Shown: positions 32,465 through 44,777 of the stretch, in pieces
Layout: every line of letters starts with the position of its first letter
How positions within the stretch are numbered: the first letter of the stretch is position 1
From: Gammaproteobacteria bacterium
Lineage (GTDB): Bacteria > Pseudomonadota > Gammaproteobacteria > Pseudomonadales > Pseudohongiellaceae
Assembly (NCBI GenBank): GCA_009844085.1
Contig: VYCF01000024.1
Span: 62,001-126,000 of the forward strand
Reading direction: 5' to 3'
Length of the DNA: 64,000 bases
Program-made: the position numbers and the translations under genes
The notes under the pieces: generated by a model
What the model was told of the DNA's origin: nothing
What the model saw: only the letters and a program-made list of their open reading frames with translations
Database searches by the model: none

Positions 32465-33346
32465 TCAATCCTCAATATCCGGTTTATCGGCCTTCTTGCG
32501 CTGGGATCCGCTCTTTTTGGCCGGCTTCTCCCCGGTGCGGGCAAAACGACTTGTGAGCATATCGCGCTTGCGGTAGAACCAGACCGCGGGCCCTGAAGCG
32601 GCGTAGATCACGCACATGGCCAGCAGCAGTTCCTGGGGATTCTGGGCCACCACCACCAGCAAGGCCAAGGTCAATAGTAGCACTATATATGGCACCGTGC
32701 CCTTGACATTCAATACCTTGAAACTGAAATAGCGATAGTTGGAAATCATCAGCAGGCCGGTCAGCACCATCACCGCAGCGGCCGGGTAGGCGACCAGGGC
32801 GGTGACTTCCACTTCGTACTTGTAGCCGACCCAGGGTATGAAGGTGATCAGGCCGGCCGCCACGGGGCTTTGCAGTCCCATGAAGAAGCGCTTGTCGACG
32901 GTGCCGAGTTGCACGTTGAAGCGGGCCAGACGCAAGGCGGCGCAGGCCATGTAGAAGAAACTCGCGGCCCAGCCGAGCCGCCCGAGCGGCTCAAAGGCCC
33001 AACTGAACATGATCAGGGCGGGCGCCATGCCGAATGAGACCATGTCGGAAAGGCTGTCGAATTCCGCGCCGAAAGCGCTCTGGCTGCGCGTCAGCCGCGC
33101 GATGCGGCCATCGAGTCCGTCGAGCACGCCGGCGATCAGGATCGCCCAGCCGGCTTCGTTGAAATTGCCCTCCATGCCGGCGATCACGGCGTAAAAGCCC
33201 GCGAACAGCGCGCCCAGGGTCAAAATGTTCGGCAACAAGTAAACGCCGCGCCTTCTGACCTGCTTGCCGCCCTCCGAGACAATCTCCTCGTGCTCGTCGA
33301 TCGGAAGCATGCTTTCGTTTTCGTCTGTTGACTGTTCTTTACTCAT
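32465..33346 (-). CDS. pssA: CDP-diacylglycerol-serine O-phosphatidyltransferase
   Basis: 293-residue membrane enzyme making phosphatidylserine, the precursor of phosphatidylethanolamine. It has the CDP-alcohol phosphotransferase motif [10 protein letters not shown]...GAEFDSLSD (about residues 75-100), several membrane segments, and charged N- and C-terminal tails (C-terminus [17 protein letters not shown]). ATG at 33346 is used; an in-frame TTG lies 12 bases upstream. It is divergent from ilvC, 91 bases away, as is usual near ilv genes in Pseudomonas-like genomes. Confidence 0.93.
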   Translation of the reverse strand: MSKEQSTDENESMLPIDEHEEIVSEGGKQVRRRGVYLLPNILTLGALFAGFYAVIAGMEGNFNEAGWAILIAGVLDGLDGRIARLTRSQSAFGAEFDSLSDMVSFGMAPALIMFSWAFEPLGRLGWAASFFYMACAALRLARFNVQLGTVDKRFFMGLQSPVAAGLITFIPWVGYKYEVEVTALVAYPAAAVMVLTGLLMISNYRYFSFKVLNVKGTVPYIVLLLTLALLVVVAQNPQELLLAMCVIYAASGPAVWFYRKRDMLTSRFARTGEKPAKKSGSQRKKADKPDIED

Positions 33347-33359
33347 TACTTGCCGCAAA

Positions 33360-33388
33360 TTTACCCGGTTCGGCGGATGCTATATCAT
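33360..33388 (+). promoter_or_regulatory. Candidate sigma-70 promoter of ilvC
   Basis: TTTACC (33360-33365), 17-base spacer, TATCAT (33383-33388; 5 of 6 consensus). It ends 49 bases before the ilvC ATG. Confidence 0.5.
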
Positions 33389-33437
33389 CGCGCCTCTTTT
33401 GCCGAATCCACCGCCTGTCCGGAGCTCGAACAAGTTC

Positions 33438-34907
33438 ATGAATTATTTCAACTCCCTGCCCTTGCGTCTTCAATTGGAACAACTCGGCAAGTGCCGTTTC
33501 ATGGACCGCTCGGAGTTCAGCGATGGCGTGGGCAAGCTCAAGGGCAAGAAGGTCGTGATTGTCGGCTGCGGCGCACAGGGGCTGAATCAGGGACTCAACA
33601 TGCGCGACAGCGGGCTGGACATAGCCTATGCCTTGCGGGCGGATGCCATCGCCGAACAGCGCGCTTCCTGGAAGAACGCAACGGGCAACGGCTTTGTTAC
33701 CGGCACGTTCGAAGATCTGATTCCCGGCGCCGACCTGGTGCTGAATCTCACGCCCGACAAGCAGCATTCTCCCGTAGTCGGGCAGATCATGCCGCTGATG
33801 AAGGAAAATTCCTGCCTCGCCTACTCCCACGGCTTCAACATCGTCGAGGAAGGTACGCAGATCCGGCCCGACATCACGGTGATCATGGTCGCGCCGAAAT
33901 GTCCCGGCACCGAGGTCCGCGAGGAATACATGCGCGGCTTCGGTGTACCGACCCTGATCGCGGTTCATCCGGAAAACGACCCGCGCGGCGAAGGGCTCGA
34001 AATCGCCAAGGCCTATGCCGCGGCGACCGGCGGCCATCGCGCCGGCGTCCTTGAGTCTTCCTTCGTGGCCGAAGTCAAATCGGACCTGATGGGTGAACAA
34101 ACTATCCTTTGTGGCATGTTGCAGACAGGCTCCCTGCTCTGCTTCGACAAGATGGTCGCCGGCGGCGTTGAAAAGGGTTATGCCTCAAGGCTGGTGCAAC
34201 ACGGCTGGGAGACGATCGCAGAAGGCCTCAAGCATGGCGGCATCACCAACATGATGAACCGGCTGTCCAATCCGGCGAAATTGCTCGCCGACGAACTGGC
34301 CGACGAGTTGAAGGAGATCATGACGCCGCTGTTCCGCAAGCACATGGACGACATCATGACCGGCGATTTCTCCGCGGGCATGATGGCGGACTGGCGCACA
34401 AGCGACCGCAAATTGCTGACCTGGCGCGAAGAGACCGCGCAGACCGCATTCGAAAACTCAACTGCCGGGGAAATGGAAATATCCGAGCAGGAATATTACG
34501 ACAAGGGCATTCTCATGGCGGCCATGATCAAGGCCGGAGTCGAACTCGCCTTCGAAACGATGACGGATTACGGCATCATCGAGGAATCGGCCTATTACGA
34601 GTCGCTGCACGAAGTGCCCCTGATTGCCAACCTGATCGGCCGCAAGAAGTTGTACGAGATGAACAAGGTCATCTCCGATACCGCCGAATACGGCTGTTAT
34701 CTCTTCTCCCACGAATGCGTGCCGTTGCTGGCCGATTTCATGTCCCGGATCGACACCGACGTGATCGGCAGGGGGTTGCAACTCGCCGATACCGGCGTCG
34801 ACAACCAGGAACTGATTGCCGTCGACGAAAAGATTCGCGCGCATCCGATCGAAGTCGTCGGCCGCAAGCTGCGCGGCCACATGACCGCGATGAAAAAGGC
34901 GATCTGA
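33438..34907 (+). CDS. ilvC: Ketol-acid reductoisomerase, long (class II) form
   Basis: 489-residue enzyme of branched-chain amino acid synthesis. It converts acetolactate or acetohydroxybutyrate to the dihydroxy acids with NADPH. It has the nucleotide fold [20 protein letters not shown] (about residues 37-56) and two C-terminal knotted helical regions with [19 protein letters not shown] and [20 protein letters not shown], as in E. coli IlvC. I start at [15 protein letters not shown] (33438); the frame extends upstream without homologous sequence. It is convergent with ilvH, 11 bases apart. Confidence 0.97.
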   Translation: MNYFNSLPLRLQLEQLGKCRFMDRSEFSDGVGKLKGKKVVIVGCGAQGLNQGLNMRDSGLDIAYALRADAIAEQRASWKNATGNGFVTGTFEDLIPGADLVLNLTPDKQHSPVVGQIMPLMKENSCLAYSHGFNIVEEGTQIRPDITVIMVAPKCPGTEVREEYMRGFGVPTLIAVHPENDPRGEGLEIAKAYAAATGGHRAGVLESSFVAEVKSDLMGEQTILCGMLQTGSLLCFDKMVAGGVEKGYASRLVQHGWETIAEGLKHGGITNMMNRLSNPAKLLADELADELKEIMTPLFRKHMDDIMTGDFSAGMMADWRTSDRKLLTWREETAQTAFENSTAGEMEISEQEYYDKGILMAAMIKAGVELAFETMTDYGIIEESAYYESLHEVPLIANLIGRKKLYEMNKVISDTAEYGCYLFSHECVPLLADFMSRIDTDVIGRGLQLADTGVDNQELIAVDEKIRAHPIEVVGRKLRGHMTAMKKAI

Positions 34908-34918
34908 TCGCGCAACGC

Positions 34919-35410
34919 CTAGATCGCGAGCACCTTGGTTCCGCGGGAGATTCCGGTTACGCCGGTGCGGGCTACCTCGAGCACCTTGCAGTCGCTGAGC
35001 GCGGCCAGGAAGCCGTCGAGTTTTTCGCTGGTTCCGGCGAGCTGGATCGAATAGCTCGTGCCGGTCTGATCGATCACCTGGCCGCGGAATATCTCAACCA
35101 CGCGCAGCACCTCGGCGCGTTGCGCGCCGGTCGCCTTCAACTTGATCAGCATCAGTTCGCGTTCGATATGGGCGCCGCCGGTCAGGTCGATGAGTTTCAC
35201 GACATCGACGATCCGGTTCAGATGCTTGGTTACCTGCTCGATGCGGGCGTCGTCGCCGTCGGTAATCAGCGTCAGCCTCGAGAGCGACTGATCTTCGGTC
35301 GGCGCGACCGTCAGCGAATCGATATTGTAATTGCGCTGGGAAAACAGTCCGACGACCCGCGACAGCGCGCCCGGCTCGTTTTCCATCAGGATCGAAATGA
35401 TACGCCGCAT
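34919..35410 (-). CDS. ilvH: Acetolactate synthase small (regulatory) subunit
   Basis: 163-residue ACT-domain subunit (MRRIISILMENEPGALSRVV, then NYNIDSLTVAPTEDQSLSRL) that binds valine for feedback inhibition and stimulates the large subunit. The ATG at 35410 overlaps the ilvI stop by one base (TGATG). The longer frame to 35539 lies inside ilvI. Confidence 0.96.
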   Translation of the reverse strand: MRRIISILMENEPGALSRVVGLFSQRNYNIDSLTVAPTEDQSLSRLTLITDGDDARIEQVTKHLNRIVDVVKLIDLTGGAHIERELMLIKLKATGAQRAEVLRVVEIFRGQVIDQTGTSYSIQLAGTSEKLDGFLAALSDCKVLEVARTGVTGISRGTKVLAI

Positions 35411-37161
35411 CAGGTTCTCTCCGTCTTGCTCAACACCATGTCCTTCATGGCGCCGCCCTTGATCGCCATCGGATAGACATGCTCGTCCGGGTCGACCAGG
35501 ATGTCGACGAACACCAGCCGATCCTTGAGGGAAAAGCACTCGCTCAACTTGTCGCGCAACTCATCGGGGTGTTCGATGCGGATGCCGACATGGCCGAACG
35601 ACTCCGCGAGCTTGACGAAATCGGGCAGCGATTCGGCATAGGTGCTATGACTGTAGCGGCCGCCGTATTGCATGTCCTGCCATTGCTTCACCATGCCCAG
35701 GGCCTGGTTGTTGAGACAGATGATCTTGATCGGCAACTGGTATTGCATGCAGGTGGCGAATTCCTGCATGTTCATCAGGAAACTGCCCTCCCCGGTTATG
35801 CAGACCGAAACCGCGTCCGGAAAGGCGAATTGCGCTCCCATCGCGGCGGGAAAGCCGAAGCCCATGGTGCCGAGCCCGCCCGAGTTGATCCAGCGCCGGG
35901 GTTTGTCGAAGCCGTAGTACTGGGCGGCGAACATCTGGTGCTGGCCCACGTCGGAGGAGACGAAGGCGTCGCCGCCGGTCAACTCGTGCATCAGTTTGAC
36001 GACCTGCTGGGGCTTGATGAGACCGTTTTCCGGTTCCGGAATGCGCAGGGAATCCTTCTCGCGCCAGCGATCGATCTGATCCCACCAGATCTTCAGCGTT
36101 TCGGCGTCGGGACTGGCCTTTCTCCGTTCGATTTCCGCGACCATGTCCTCAAGCACCGAGGCCACCGGCCCGACGATGGGGATGTCGGCGTTCACGATCT
36201 TCGATATCGACGCCGGATCGATGTCGATATGCAAAATGGTCGCTTCGGGGCAGAACTTGCTTGGGTCCGAATTGGTCACGCGGTCATCGAAACGCGCGCC
36301 GGCGCAAAGCAGCACGTCGCAATAATGCATCGCCATGTTGGCTTCATAGGTGCCATGCATGCCAAGCATGCCGAGAAACTGGGGGTCGGAGGCGGGATAG
36401 GCGCCAAGACCCATCAAGGTATTGGTGATCGGATAGCCGAGCAGCCTGGCGAGCCGCGTCAATGCCTCGGCGCCTTCGCCCTGAATGACGCCGCCGCCGC
36501 TGTACAGCATGGGACGCTTGGCTTGCAGCAAGGTGTCCACGGCTTTCCGAATCTGGCCCGGATGGCCTTTTTCCGGGACCGAATAGGAACGCATCTGGAT
36601 CTCGCCCGGATAGACATAAGGCGCCTTGACGCGCGGGTCGGTCGCGTCCTTGGGGATGTCGATCACTACGGGACCCTGGCGTCCGGTAGTTGCGATATGA
36701 AAGGCCTTTTTGACCAGGGTCGGAATTTCCTCGGCGTTGCGGGCCATGAAACTGTGTTTCACGATCGGCCGGGAGATACCGACCATGTCGGTTTCCTGGA
36801 AACTGTCGGTGCCGAGCATGCGACTGTCCACCTGCCCTGAAATCACGATCAAGGGAACCGAATCCATGTAGGCGGTGGCGATTCCGGTAATGGCGTTGGT
36901 TGCGCCCGGTCCTGAAGTGACGAGCACCACGCCGGGCTTGCCGGTTGCGCGGGCGTAGCCGTCCGCGGCATGGGTCGCGGCCTGTTCGTGGCGCACGAGA
37001 ATATGTTCCACTTCGTCCTGGTGGAAGATTGCGTCGTAAATATGCAAAACGGCGCCGCCGGGATAGCCGAAGATGATTTCCACACCTTCGTCCCGCAGCG
37101 CCCGGATCAGCATTTCACCGCCGGAAAGCAGTTCCGCCTGTTCTGTCGTTTCGCCGGTCAT
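35410..37161 (-). CDS. ilvI: Acetolactate synthase large (catalytic) subunit
   Basis: 583-residue ThDP enzyme. It has N-terminal FGYPGGAVLHIYDAI and the catalytic glutamate in VRHEQAATHAADGYARATGK, FAD-region motifs, and the C-terminal ThDP site GEGSFLMNMQEFATCMQYQL...LNNQALGMVKQW. The first motif reads GEG where GDG is commoner; I recall GEG in other gammaproteobacterial enzymes, so it is not evidence of inactivity. It forms the first step of valine, leucine and isoleucine synthesis with ilvH. ATGA overlaps the end of a 68-codon upstream ORF. Confidence 0.96.
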   Translation of the reverse strand: MTGETTEQAELLSGGEMLIRALRDEGVEIIFGYPGGAVLHIYDAIFHQDEVEHILVRHEQAATHAADGYARATGKPGVVLVTSGPGATNAITGIATAYMDSVPLIVISGQVDSRMLGTDSFQETDMVGISRPIVKHSFMARNAEEIPTLVKKAFHIATTGRQGPVVIDIPKDATDPRVKAPYVYPGEIQMRSYSVPEKGHPGQIRKAVDTLLQAKRPMLYSGGGVIQGEGAEALTRLARLLGYPITNTLMGLGAYPASDPQFLGMLGMHGTYEANMAMHYCDVLLCAGARFDDRVTNSDPSKFCPEATILHIDIDPASISKIVNADIPIVGPVASVLEDMVAEIERRKASPDAETLKIWWDQIDRWREKDSLRIPEPENGLIKPQQVVKLMHELTGGDAFVSSDVGQHQMFAAQYYGFDKPRRWINSGGLGTMGFGFPAAMGAQFAFPDAVSVCITGEGSFLMNMQEFATCMQYQLPIKIICLNNQALGMVKQWQDMQYGGRYSHSTYAESLPDFVKLAESFGHVGIRIEHPDELRDKLSECFSLKDRLVFVDILVDPDEHVYPMAIKGGAMKDMVLSKTERT

Positions 37162-37364
37162 GTCCCCGCTTCTTTCTCCGCTGTTTTCTTCACTATTGCG
37201 CGGGCCGCATCGCGATGTTGCCGCCCGCCGGTGTACTGCCGCTCAACTTGCAACGATCGGCAAGCAGAAAACCGTAACAGTTTTCTTGCCTGCCCGATAC
37301 AGGACAAGTTGTCAGGATTAGCGGCGGCTTGCCGTATGGCCGCCTGAACGGCCCGAGCCTCCAT
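37158..37364 (-). CDS. Possible small ORF in ilvI leader (hypothetical)
   Basis: 68 codons from an ATG at 37364 to a TGA that overlaps the ilvI ATG by 4 bases. The protein is basic and alanine/arginine-rich (MEARAVQAAIRQAAANPDNL) and has no signal, no membrane segment and no family I recognise. No good ribosome-binding site precedes it, and it is not enriched in Ile/Leu/Val codons as a classical attenuator peptide would be. It could be real and translationally coupled, or chance. Confidence 0.3.
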   Translation of the reverse strand: MEARAVQAAIRQAAANPDNLSCIGQARKLLRFSACRSLQVERQYTGGRQHRDAARAIVKKTAEKEAGT

Positions 37365-37396
37365 CAGCGGGTAGTTGTCTTCGGTGGAGGCGGGCC
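37259..37396 (-). promoter_or_regulatory. Structured 5' leader of ilvIH
   Basis: The 328-base stretch between clpB and ilvI holds a promoter, a repeat remnant, a small ORF and two long imperfect hairpins. One pairs 37385-37396 with 37350-37363 (12 paired bases with a 2-base bulge). The other spans 37259-37290 (GGCAAG/CTTGCC plus AAAAC/GTTTT, 3-base bulge). Neither is followed by a T-run, so they are not simple terminators. An attenuation or processing role is possible but unproven. Confidence 0.4.
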
Positions 37397-37438
37397 TGCG
37401 GATGCGCGTGGTTCAGCTATGCTCCGCAAAGTTCGCGC

Positions 37439-37466
37439 ATTCTCCCATTTAATGCGGAAAAGTCAA
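37439..37466 (-). promoter_or_regulatory. Candidate promoter of ilvIH
   Basis: On the minus strand: TTGACT (37466-37461), 16-base spacer, GAGAAT (37444-37439). It gives a leader of roughly 270 bases before ilvI. The -35 directly abuts the repeat remnant at 37467-37500. Confidence 0.5.
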
Positions 37467-37489
37467 GGTGGCTTAGATCCGTCGGCGAC

Positions 37490-37500
<11 letters not shown>
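37467..37500 (-). repeat. Short (palindrome-less) repeat copy overlapping the clpB stop
   Basis: The minus strand reads CCACAGCGTGAGTCGC joined to CGACGGATCTAAGCCACC. These are the left and right flanks of the full palindromic copies with no hairpin between. The clpB stop codon TGA (37492-37490) is part of the repeat. Confidence 0.65.
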
Positions 37501-40105
<2,605 letters not shown>

Positions 40106-40143
40106 GGGTCAAATTTCTCTTCGGACCTGTTCAACGGGTTTGT

Positions 40144-40171
40144 ATATGAGGTCTAAAGAAGTTGCTTCAAG
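40144..40171 (-). promoter_or_regulatory. Sigma-32-type heat-shock promoter of clpB
   Basis: On the minus strand: CTTGAAG (40171-40165), 13-base spacer, CCTCATAT (40151-40144), close to the consensus CTTGAAA / CCCCATnT. It lies 39 bases before the clpB ATG and overlaps the last codons of pgeF, so clpB can be induced separately from rluD-pgeF. Confidence 0.7.
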
Positions 40172-40931
40172 CAGGGTTTATGCAGATCAGGTTTGCCATG
40201 CGGCCGCAGAGGCCGTCGCGGCGGTGGGAGTAGAAACGGCTGGCGTCGCTGTAGGTGCAATGGGTTCCGCCGGAGATGGATGCCGCGCCGAGGCGATGCA
40301 ATTTGATGCGGGCGATTTGTGGCAGGTCGGCGTAGTACTTGCATTGTTTCTTGAGAGGGGCGAAAGCGGCTTTGAACTGTTGTTGCTCGCGGGTGTTGGC
40401 AGCGCAATCGAGGAATGCTTCGCGGACGTCTTCGCCTACTTCGTAGTGGCATGACTGGATCGCCGGGCCCAGCCAGATCAGCAGATCTTCCGGTTCGCTG
40501 CACATGGCCGCCAATGTGTTCTCGATGATGCCCGCGCTCATGCCGCGCCAGCCGGCATGAATGATCCCCACTTCGTCGCCGGCGCGATTGCAGACGAAGA
40601 TCGGCAGGCAATCCGCGGTAAGTACGCAAAGCGCGATGCCGGGAGCGCTGGAGATCAGGCTGTCCGCCTCCGGCGCCTCCCCCGACTGGAACACGATGGC
40701 CGGTTCGCTGCCGTGAACCTGCCGCAACCACTGGAATTGCGCATCGGGAGCGAACGCATCGGCTGCGAGTTTGCGGTTGCGCCGAACGCTGCTTTCCGCA
40801 TCGCCGACATGCAGGGCCATGTTGAGACCGGCGAATTCGCCCTCGCTGCAACCGCCGTTCCGGGTAGTGACCGCTGCGAAAACGGTATCGGGCGCCGGCC
40901 AGTCAGGGCGAAGCAGTTCAGGCGCCAGCAT
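40167..40931 (-). CDS. pgeF: Purine nucleoside phosphorylase/peptidoglycan editing factor (YfiH, DUF152)
   Basis: 254-residue YfiH-family protein with the metal and active-site residues of the family: AAVTTRNGGCSEGEFAGLNM, QVHG, LTADCLPIFV and IIHAGWRGMSAGIIENTLA. In other bacteria it shows purine nucleoside phosphorylase/laccase-like activity and edits muropeptide precursors. Its start overlaps the rluD end by 14 bases. rluD-pgeF-clpB is a conserved order in gammaproteobacteria. Confidence 0.93.
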   Translation of the reverse strand: MLAPELLRPDWPAPDTVFAAVTTRNGGCSEGEFAGLNMALHVGDAESSVRRNRKLAADAFAPDAQFQWLRQVHGSEPAIVFQSGEAPEADSLISSAPGIALCVLTADCLPIFVCNRAGDEVGIIHAGWRGMSAGIIENTLAAMCSEPEDLLIWLGPAIQSCHYEVGEDVREAFLDCAANTREQQQFKAAFAPLKKQCKYYADLPQIARIKLHRLGAASISGGTHCTYSDASRFYSHRRDGLCGRMANLICINPA

Positions 40932-41898
40932 CTGCGACCTCTTGGGTTCGCGGATTCTGCCTCAGAAGCTCAAGCAAATTCTGCATGTCGGGCGGCAACT
41001 TCATGTCAATGATTATTTTTTCCTTGTTTACAGGATGCAATAGCGAAAGCTTGCAGGCATGCAGGGCCTGGCGTCCGAACGCGCCGAGGGCCGCAGTGAG
41101 TTCCGGAGGGAACGCGGCTGGCGGTTTCGGTCTGCCGCCGTAAGTGCGATCCCCCAGAACCGGATAGCCGAGCCAGGCCATATGCACTCGAATCTGGTGC
41201 GTTCGGCCGGTTTCAAGCGATATCTCGACATGGGTATGGGCGGGAAATCGCTCGAGTACGCGATAATGCGTGCGCGCCGGCTTGCCTTCCCCGACTACCG
41301 CCATTCGAGTCCGATGCACGGGATGCCTTCCCATGGGCTGGTCCACCGTGCCGCCGGCGGTGAGAACGCCATGCACGAGCGCCTGGTAAACGCGCTCGAT
41401 GCGGCGTTCCTGCAATTGTCTGACCAGTTCCGTATGCGCGCGCAGCGTGCGCGCGATCAACATGAGTCCGGTAGTGTCCTTGTCGAGGCGATGAATGATG
41501 CCCGCGCGCGGCAACTGCGCCAATTCCGGGAAGGAATGCAGCAGACCGTTCAGCAAGGTGCCCTCGTGATGGCCTGTGGCGGGATGGACAACCATATTCT
41601 CCGGTTTGTTGACGATCAGGAAATGCTCGTCCTCGTAACGTACGTCGAGTTCCATGGCTTCCGCCGTCAGTTCATCGTCGGTTGCGAGTTCAGCGTCGAT
41701 TTCGATGACATCCCCTGCCCGCAAGCGATCCTTTTGCTTCATGTTTTGCGAATTTACCGTCAAATTCCCGCCTTTTATCCACAATTGGAGACGCGATCGC
41801 GAAAATTCGGGAAAAAGATCCGCTGCCGCACGATCCAGGCGCAGGCCGGCCATAGAATTGGAGACGGTTTCCCTGCGGACAATTCTGTTTTCCTGCAT
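40918..41898 (-). CDS. rluD: 23S rRNA pseudouridine(1911/1915/1917) synthase RluD
   Basis: 326-residue RluA-family enzyme. It has an N-terminal S4 domain ([20 protein letters not shown]) and the catalytic aspartate in [20 protein letters not shown] (about residue 140), then [20 protein letters not shown]. It modifies helix 69 of 23S rRNA. I chose the ATG at 41898 ([10 protein letters not shown]); the frame continues to 42030 toward bamD without family sequence. It is divergent from bamD, as in Pseudomonas and E. coli. Confidence 0.94.
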   Translation of the reverse strand: MQENRIVRRETVSNSMAGLRLDRAAADLFPEFSRSRLQLWIKGGNLTVNSQNMKQKDRLRAGDVIEIDAELATDDELTAEAMELDVRYEDEHFLIVNKPENMVVHPATGHHEGTLLNGLLHSFPELAQLPRAGIIHRLDKDTTGLMLIARTLRAHTELVRQLQERRIERVYQALVHGVLTAGGTVDQPMGRHPVHRTRMAVVGEGKPARTHYRVLERFPAHTHVEISLETGRTHQIRVHMAWLGYPVLGDRTYGGRPKPPAAFPPELTAALGAFGRQALHACKLSLLHPVNKEKIIIDMKLPPDMQNLLELLRQNPRTQEVADAGA

Positions 41899-41982
41899 CG
41901 GCCCATCCGGGTATGACGTGTGCACGCAGGTTGGCATATTCTCCAGTACGGTTCCACAAGCAGAAACCCTTCGTATTTCGAC

Positions 41983-42012
41983 TTGGACCGCGGCCGGCGC
42001 TGGCGTTACAAT
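41983..42012 (+). promoter_or_regulatory. Candidate promoter of bamD
   Basis: TTGGAC (41983-41988), 18-base spacer, TACAAT (42007-42012; 5 of 6). It ends 35 bases before the bamD ATG. The -35 is weak. Confidence 0.4.
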
Positions 42013-42047
42013 TGCCGGCAGCAAATTCATGGTTGCAGACCGGATTC

Positions 42048-43040
42048 ATGACCCAATTCCTGCGCTTCGCGAGACTCCCGCTCCTCCTTCTTACCATTCC
42101 GCTTTTCGTATCCTGCGCCTGGTTCGGCGATGACGAGGATGAAGACGAATTTGCCGGTCTCAGCAGCGAAGAACAGTTTTACCAGCGCGCGCTGGGCCAA
42201 CTTACCAATCAGAATTTCCGCGGCTCGATTTCCACTTACGAGGCGCTGGAATCGCGTTTCCCGTTCGGCCGCTTTGCCGAGCAGGCCCAGATCGAGATCG
42301 TCTACGCGTACTATCGCAGCGGCGACAGGGAAGCCGCCCGGGCCGCCGCGCAACGTTTCATCCGACTGCACCCCGACAGCGAAAACATCGATTACGCGTA
42401 CTACATGCTGGGATTGGCCTCATTCGACGACAACAGCGGTTTTCTAGACCGTTTCGTCCCGATCGACCCGACCAAGCGCGACCCAGGCCGCACCGAGGAA
42501 TCCTTCAACGATTTCGCGCAATTGCTCGCACTGCACCCTGACAGTCCTTACGCGGCGGACGCAAGGGCGAGGATGATCTATCTGCGCAACAATCTCGCCG
42601 CCTACGAGATTCATGTCGCGAATTACTATCTCGAACGCCGGGCCTTCATCGCGGCGCAGCGCCGCGCGCAATACGTAGTGGAAAATTTCCAGGGAACTCC
42701 CGCCGTGGCGGATGCGGTGGCGATCATGGTCGAATGCTATCTGCGCCTGGGCCTGAACGATCTGGCGGACACCTCACTGGCGCTGCTGCACGAAAACTAT
42801 CCGGACCACCCCTCCATCGACGAAGGCGGCGACTTCATCATTCGCACGGAGATATCCGATCCGTCGCTGCTATACACCGTGACCTTCGGCCTGCTTGGCG
42901 ATAATCGCGGCAACCCGCCGCTGGCGCCGACTTCGCGGCCTCCCCTGTCGGGTAGCCAGCAGATCATCAGCAGCCAGGAAGCGCCGGAAGAACCCGATCG
43001 CTCCCTTCTCAGCATCATCACATTCGGGATTTTTAATTGA
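42048..43040 (+). CDS. bamD: Outer-membrane assembly lipoprotein BamD
   Basis: 330-residue TPR lipoprotein of the BAM complex. It has a signal peptide with lipobox ([11 protein letters not shown], Cys about residue 21) then an acidic linker and five TPR-like repeats ([40 protein letters not shown]). The proline-rich C-terminal tail after residue 285 is longer than in E. coli BamD (245 residues). ATG 42048 is chosen because it gives the lipoprotein signal; the frame extends upstream to 41913. Confidence 0.94.
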   Translation: MTQFLRFARLPLLLLTIPLFVSCAWFGDDEDEDEFAGLSSEEQFYQRALGQLTNQNFRGSISTYEALESRFPFGRFAEQAQIEIVYAYYRSGDREAARAAAQRFIRLHPDSENIDYAYYMLGLASFDDNSGFLDRFVPIDPTKRDPGRTEESFNDFAQLLALHPDSPYAADARARMIYLRNNLAAYEIHVANYYLERRAFIAAQRRAQYVVENFQGTPAVADAVAIMVECYLRLGLNDLADTSLALLHENYPDHPSIDEGGDFIIRTEISDPSLLYTVTFGLLGDNRGNPPLAPTSRPPLSGSQQIISSQEAPEEPDRSLLSIITFGIFN

Positions 43041-43049
43041 GCAACCCGG

Positions 43050-44693
43050 CTAGTCCCCGGGCAGCCAGGCATTGGTGATCGGGTAGCGCCGGTCCCGGCC
43101 GAACGCCTTTTGCGTCAGGCGCACGCCTGGCGGACCCTGACGCCGCTTGTATTCGTTGCGGTCGACCATGCGCACCACCCGGGCGACGACTTCCTCCTCG
43201 AAACCGTCTTCCACGATTCGATTCGCGCTCCAGTCCCGCTCGACGTAGCGCTCGAGGATGGAGTCGAGGATGTCGTAAGGCGGCAGATTGTCTGCATCGA
43301 CCTGCCCCGGCGCGAGCTCGGCCGAAGGCGGCCGTTCGATAACTTCGCGCGGAATGACCTCGACTGCTTCGCCCGCCAGCCGATTCCGATATTCCGCCAG
43401 ACGATAGACCATGGTCTTGGAAACGTCTTTCAGCACATCGAAACCGCCGGCCATATCGCCGTACAGCGTTGCGTACCCGACCGCGAGTTCACTCTTGTTG
43501 CCCGTGGTCAGGACCAGCAGGCCTTTCTTGTTGGATATCGCCATCAGCAACACGCCGCGGCAACGCGCCTGTACGTTCTGCTCGCTTACATCGGCCGCCG
43601 AGCCGGTGAATTCGTCGGCCAGCGCCGCAATGAACTCTGCATAGATCCCGTCAATGGGAATCACGCTGAATTTCACGCCAAGCGCCCCGGCCTGCCCGGC
43701 AGCGGCGTCCTTGCTCAGGTCCGAGGTGTAGGCGAAAGGCATCATCACGGCCTGGACGCGTTCCGCTCCCAATGCGTCGACCGCGACCGCCAGGGTGAGC
43801 GCCGAGTCGATTCCTCCCGACAGACCCAGTACGACGCCGGGAAAACCGTTCTTGTTCACGTAGTCGCGCACGCCGAGCACAAGCGCCTGGTAGATCTGTT
43901 CTTCCACCGTGGCCGGTGGTTGCATTTCGCCATCCGCCAGCTTGCAGGCGCCTTCCCGCTCGTCCACTTCGATTTCGACCGGATACAGCCCTTCCGCGAA
44001 GGCGGGCGCCAATACGCGGGTATTGCCTTCGGCGTCGACAGCGAGCGAAGCCCCGTCGAATACGAGTTCATCCTGTCCGCCGACCAGATTAACGTAGATG
44101 ATCGGAAAGCCCCCGCGCCGGCAGCGATTTGCCAGCAAGGATTTTCGATCTTCCGTTTTGTCGACATGAAATGGAGAGGCGTTGATATTGATCAGCAGAT
44201 CGGCGCCGGCATTGCCGGCCTGCAATACGGGGTATTCCCGCCACAAGTCCTCGCAGATCGTGAACGCCACCCTGGCGCCGAAAAGCTCCACCAGACAGGG
44301 ACTGCCGCCGGGACGGAAATAACGCTGCTCGTCGAAGACCTGGTAGTTGGGCAATTGCTGCTTGTGATAAGTCGCGATCCGCCTGCCCTGGTCGATGACG
44401 GTCAATGCATTGAACAGCCCTTCATCGGTGGCCTGCGGAAATCCGACCGCTATCGGGCATTCGATGCCGGCCTCGGCGATCTGCGCGAGCGCCCGGTCGA
44501 TCCGCCTCGAAAGACTGGGGCGCAACAGCAAATCTTCGGGCGGATATCCGGTCAGGCTCAATTCGGGAAACACGACGAGATCGGCATTGAACTCGGACCA
44601 CGCCTCCCTGGCGCTTTCCACGATCCGCCGGGCATTGCCGTCGATATCGCCGACCAGCAAATTCAATTGCGCCATCACGACTGTTGCGCGCAT
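43050..44693 (-). CDS. nadE: Glutamine-dependent NAD+ synthetase
   Basis: 547-residue two-domain enzyme. The N-terminal nitrilase-type glutaminase has the Glu-Lys-Cys triad in FPELSLTGYPPEDLL, HKQQLPNY and FTICEDLW. The C-terminal NAD synthetase has the PP-loop LGLSGGIDSALTLAVA (about residue 290) and TTGNKSELAVGYATLYGD. It makes NAD from nicotinic acid adenine dinucleotide. It is convergent with bamD, 9 bases apart, and lies where Pseudomonas has pilS-pilR beside the pilin cluster. Confidence 0.96.
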   Translation of the reverse strand: MRATVVMAQLNLLVGDIDGNARRIVESAREAWSEFNADLVVFPELSLTGYPPEDLLLRPSLSRRIDRALAQIAEAGIECPIAVGFPQATDEGLFNALTVIDQGRRIATYHKQQLPNYQVFDEQRYFRPGGSPCLVELFGARVAFTICEDLWREYPVLQAGNAGADLLININASPFHVDKTEDRKSLLANRCRRGGFPIIYVNLVGGQDELVFDGASLAVDAEGNTRVLAPAFAEGLYPVEIEVDEREGACKLADGEMQPPATVEEQIYQALVLGVRDYVNKNGFPGVVLGLSGGIDSALTLAVAVDALGAERVQAVMMPFAYTSDLSKDAAAGQAGALGVKFSVIPIDGIYAEFIAALADEFTGSAADVSEQNVQARCRGVLLMAISNKKGLLVLTTGNKSELAVGYATLYGDMAGGFDVLKDVSKTMVYRLAEYRNRLAGEAVEVIPREVIERPPSAELAPGQVDADNLPPYDILDSILERYVERDWSANRIVEDGFEEEVVARVVRMVDRNEYKRRQGPPGVRLTQKAFGRDRRYPITNAWLPGD

Positions 44694-44777
44694 GCGATCA
44701 TTCCCTCAAAACCCGGCAATTCACCGAATCCCGACTAGACTTCAAGCAAGGGCCACGAATGGGAACAAAGGTGGAAT

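Noticed and set aside
35700-35830. IlvI GEG in place of GDG in the ThDP motif as a sign of inactivity
   Set aside because: Glu can replace Asp as a metal ligand, and I recall GEG in other gammaproteobacterial acetolactate synthases. All other motifs are intact.
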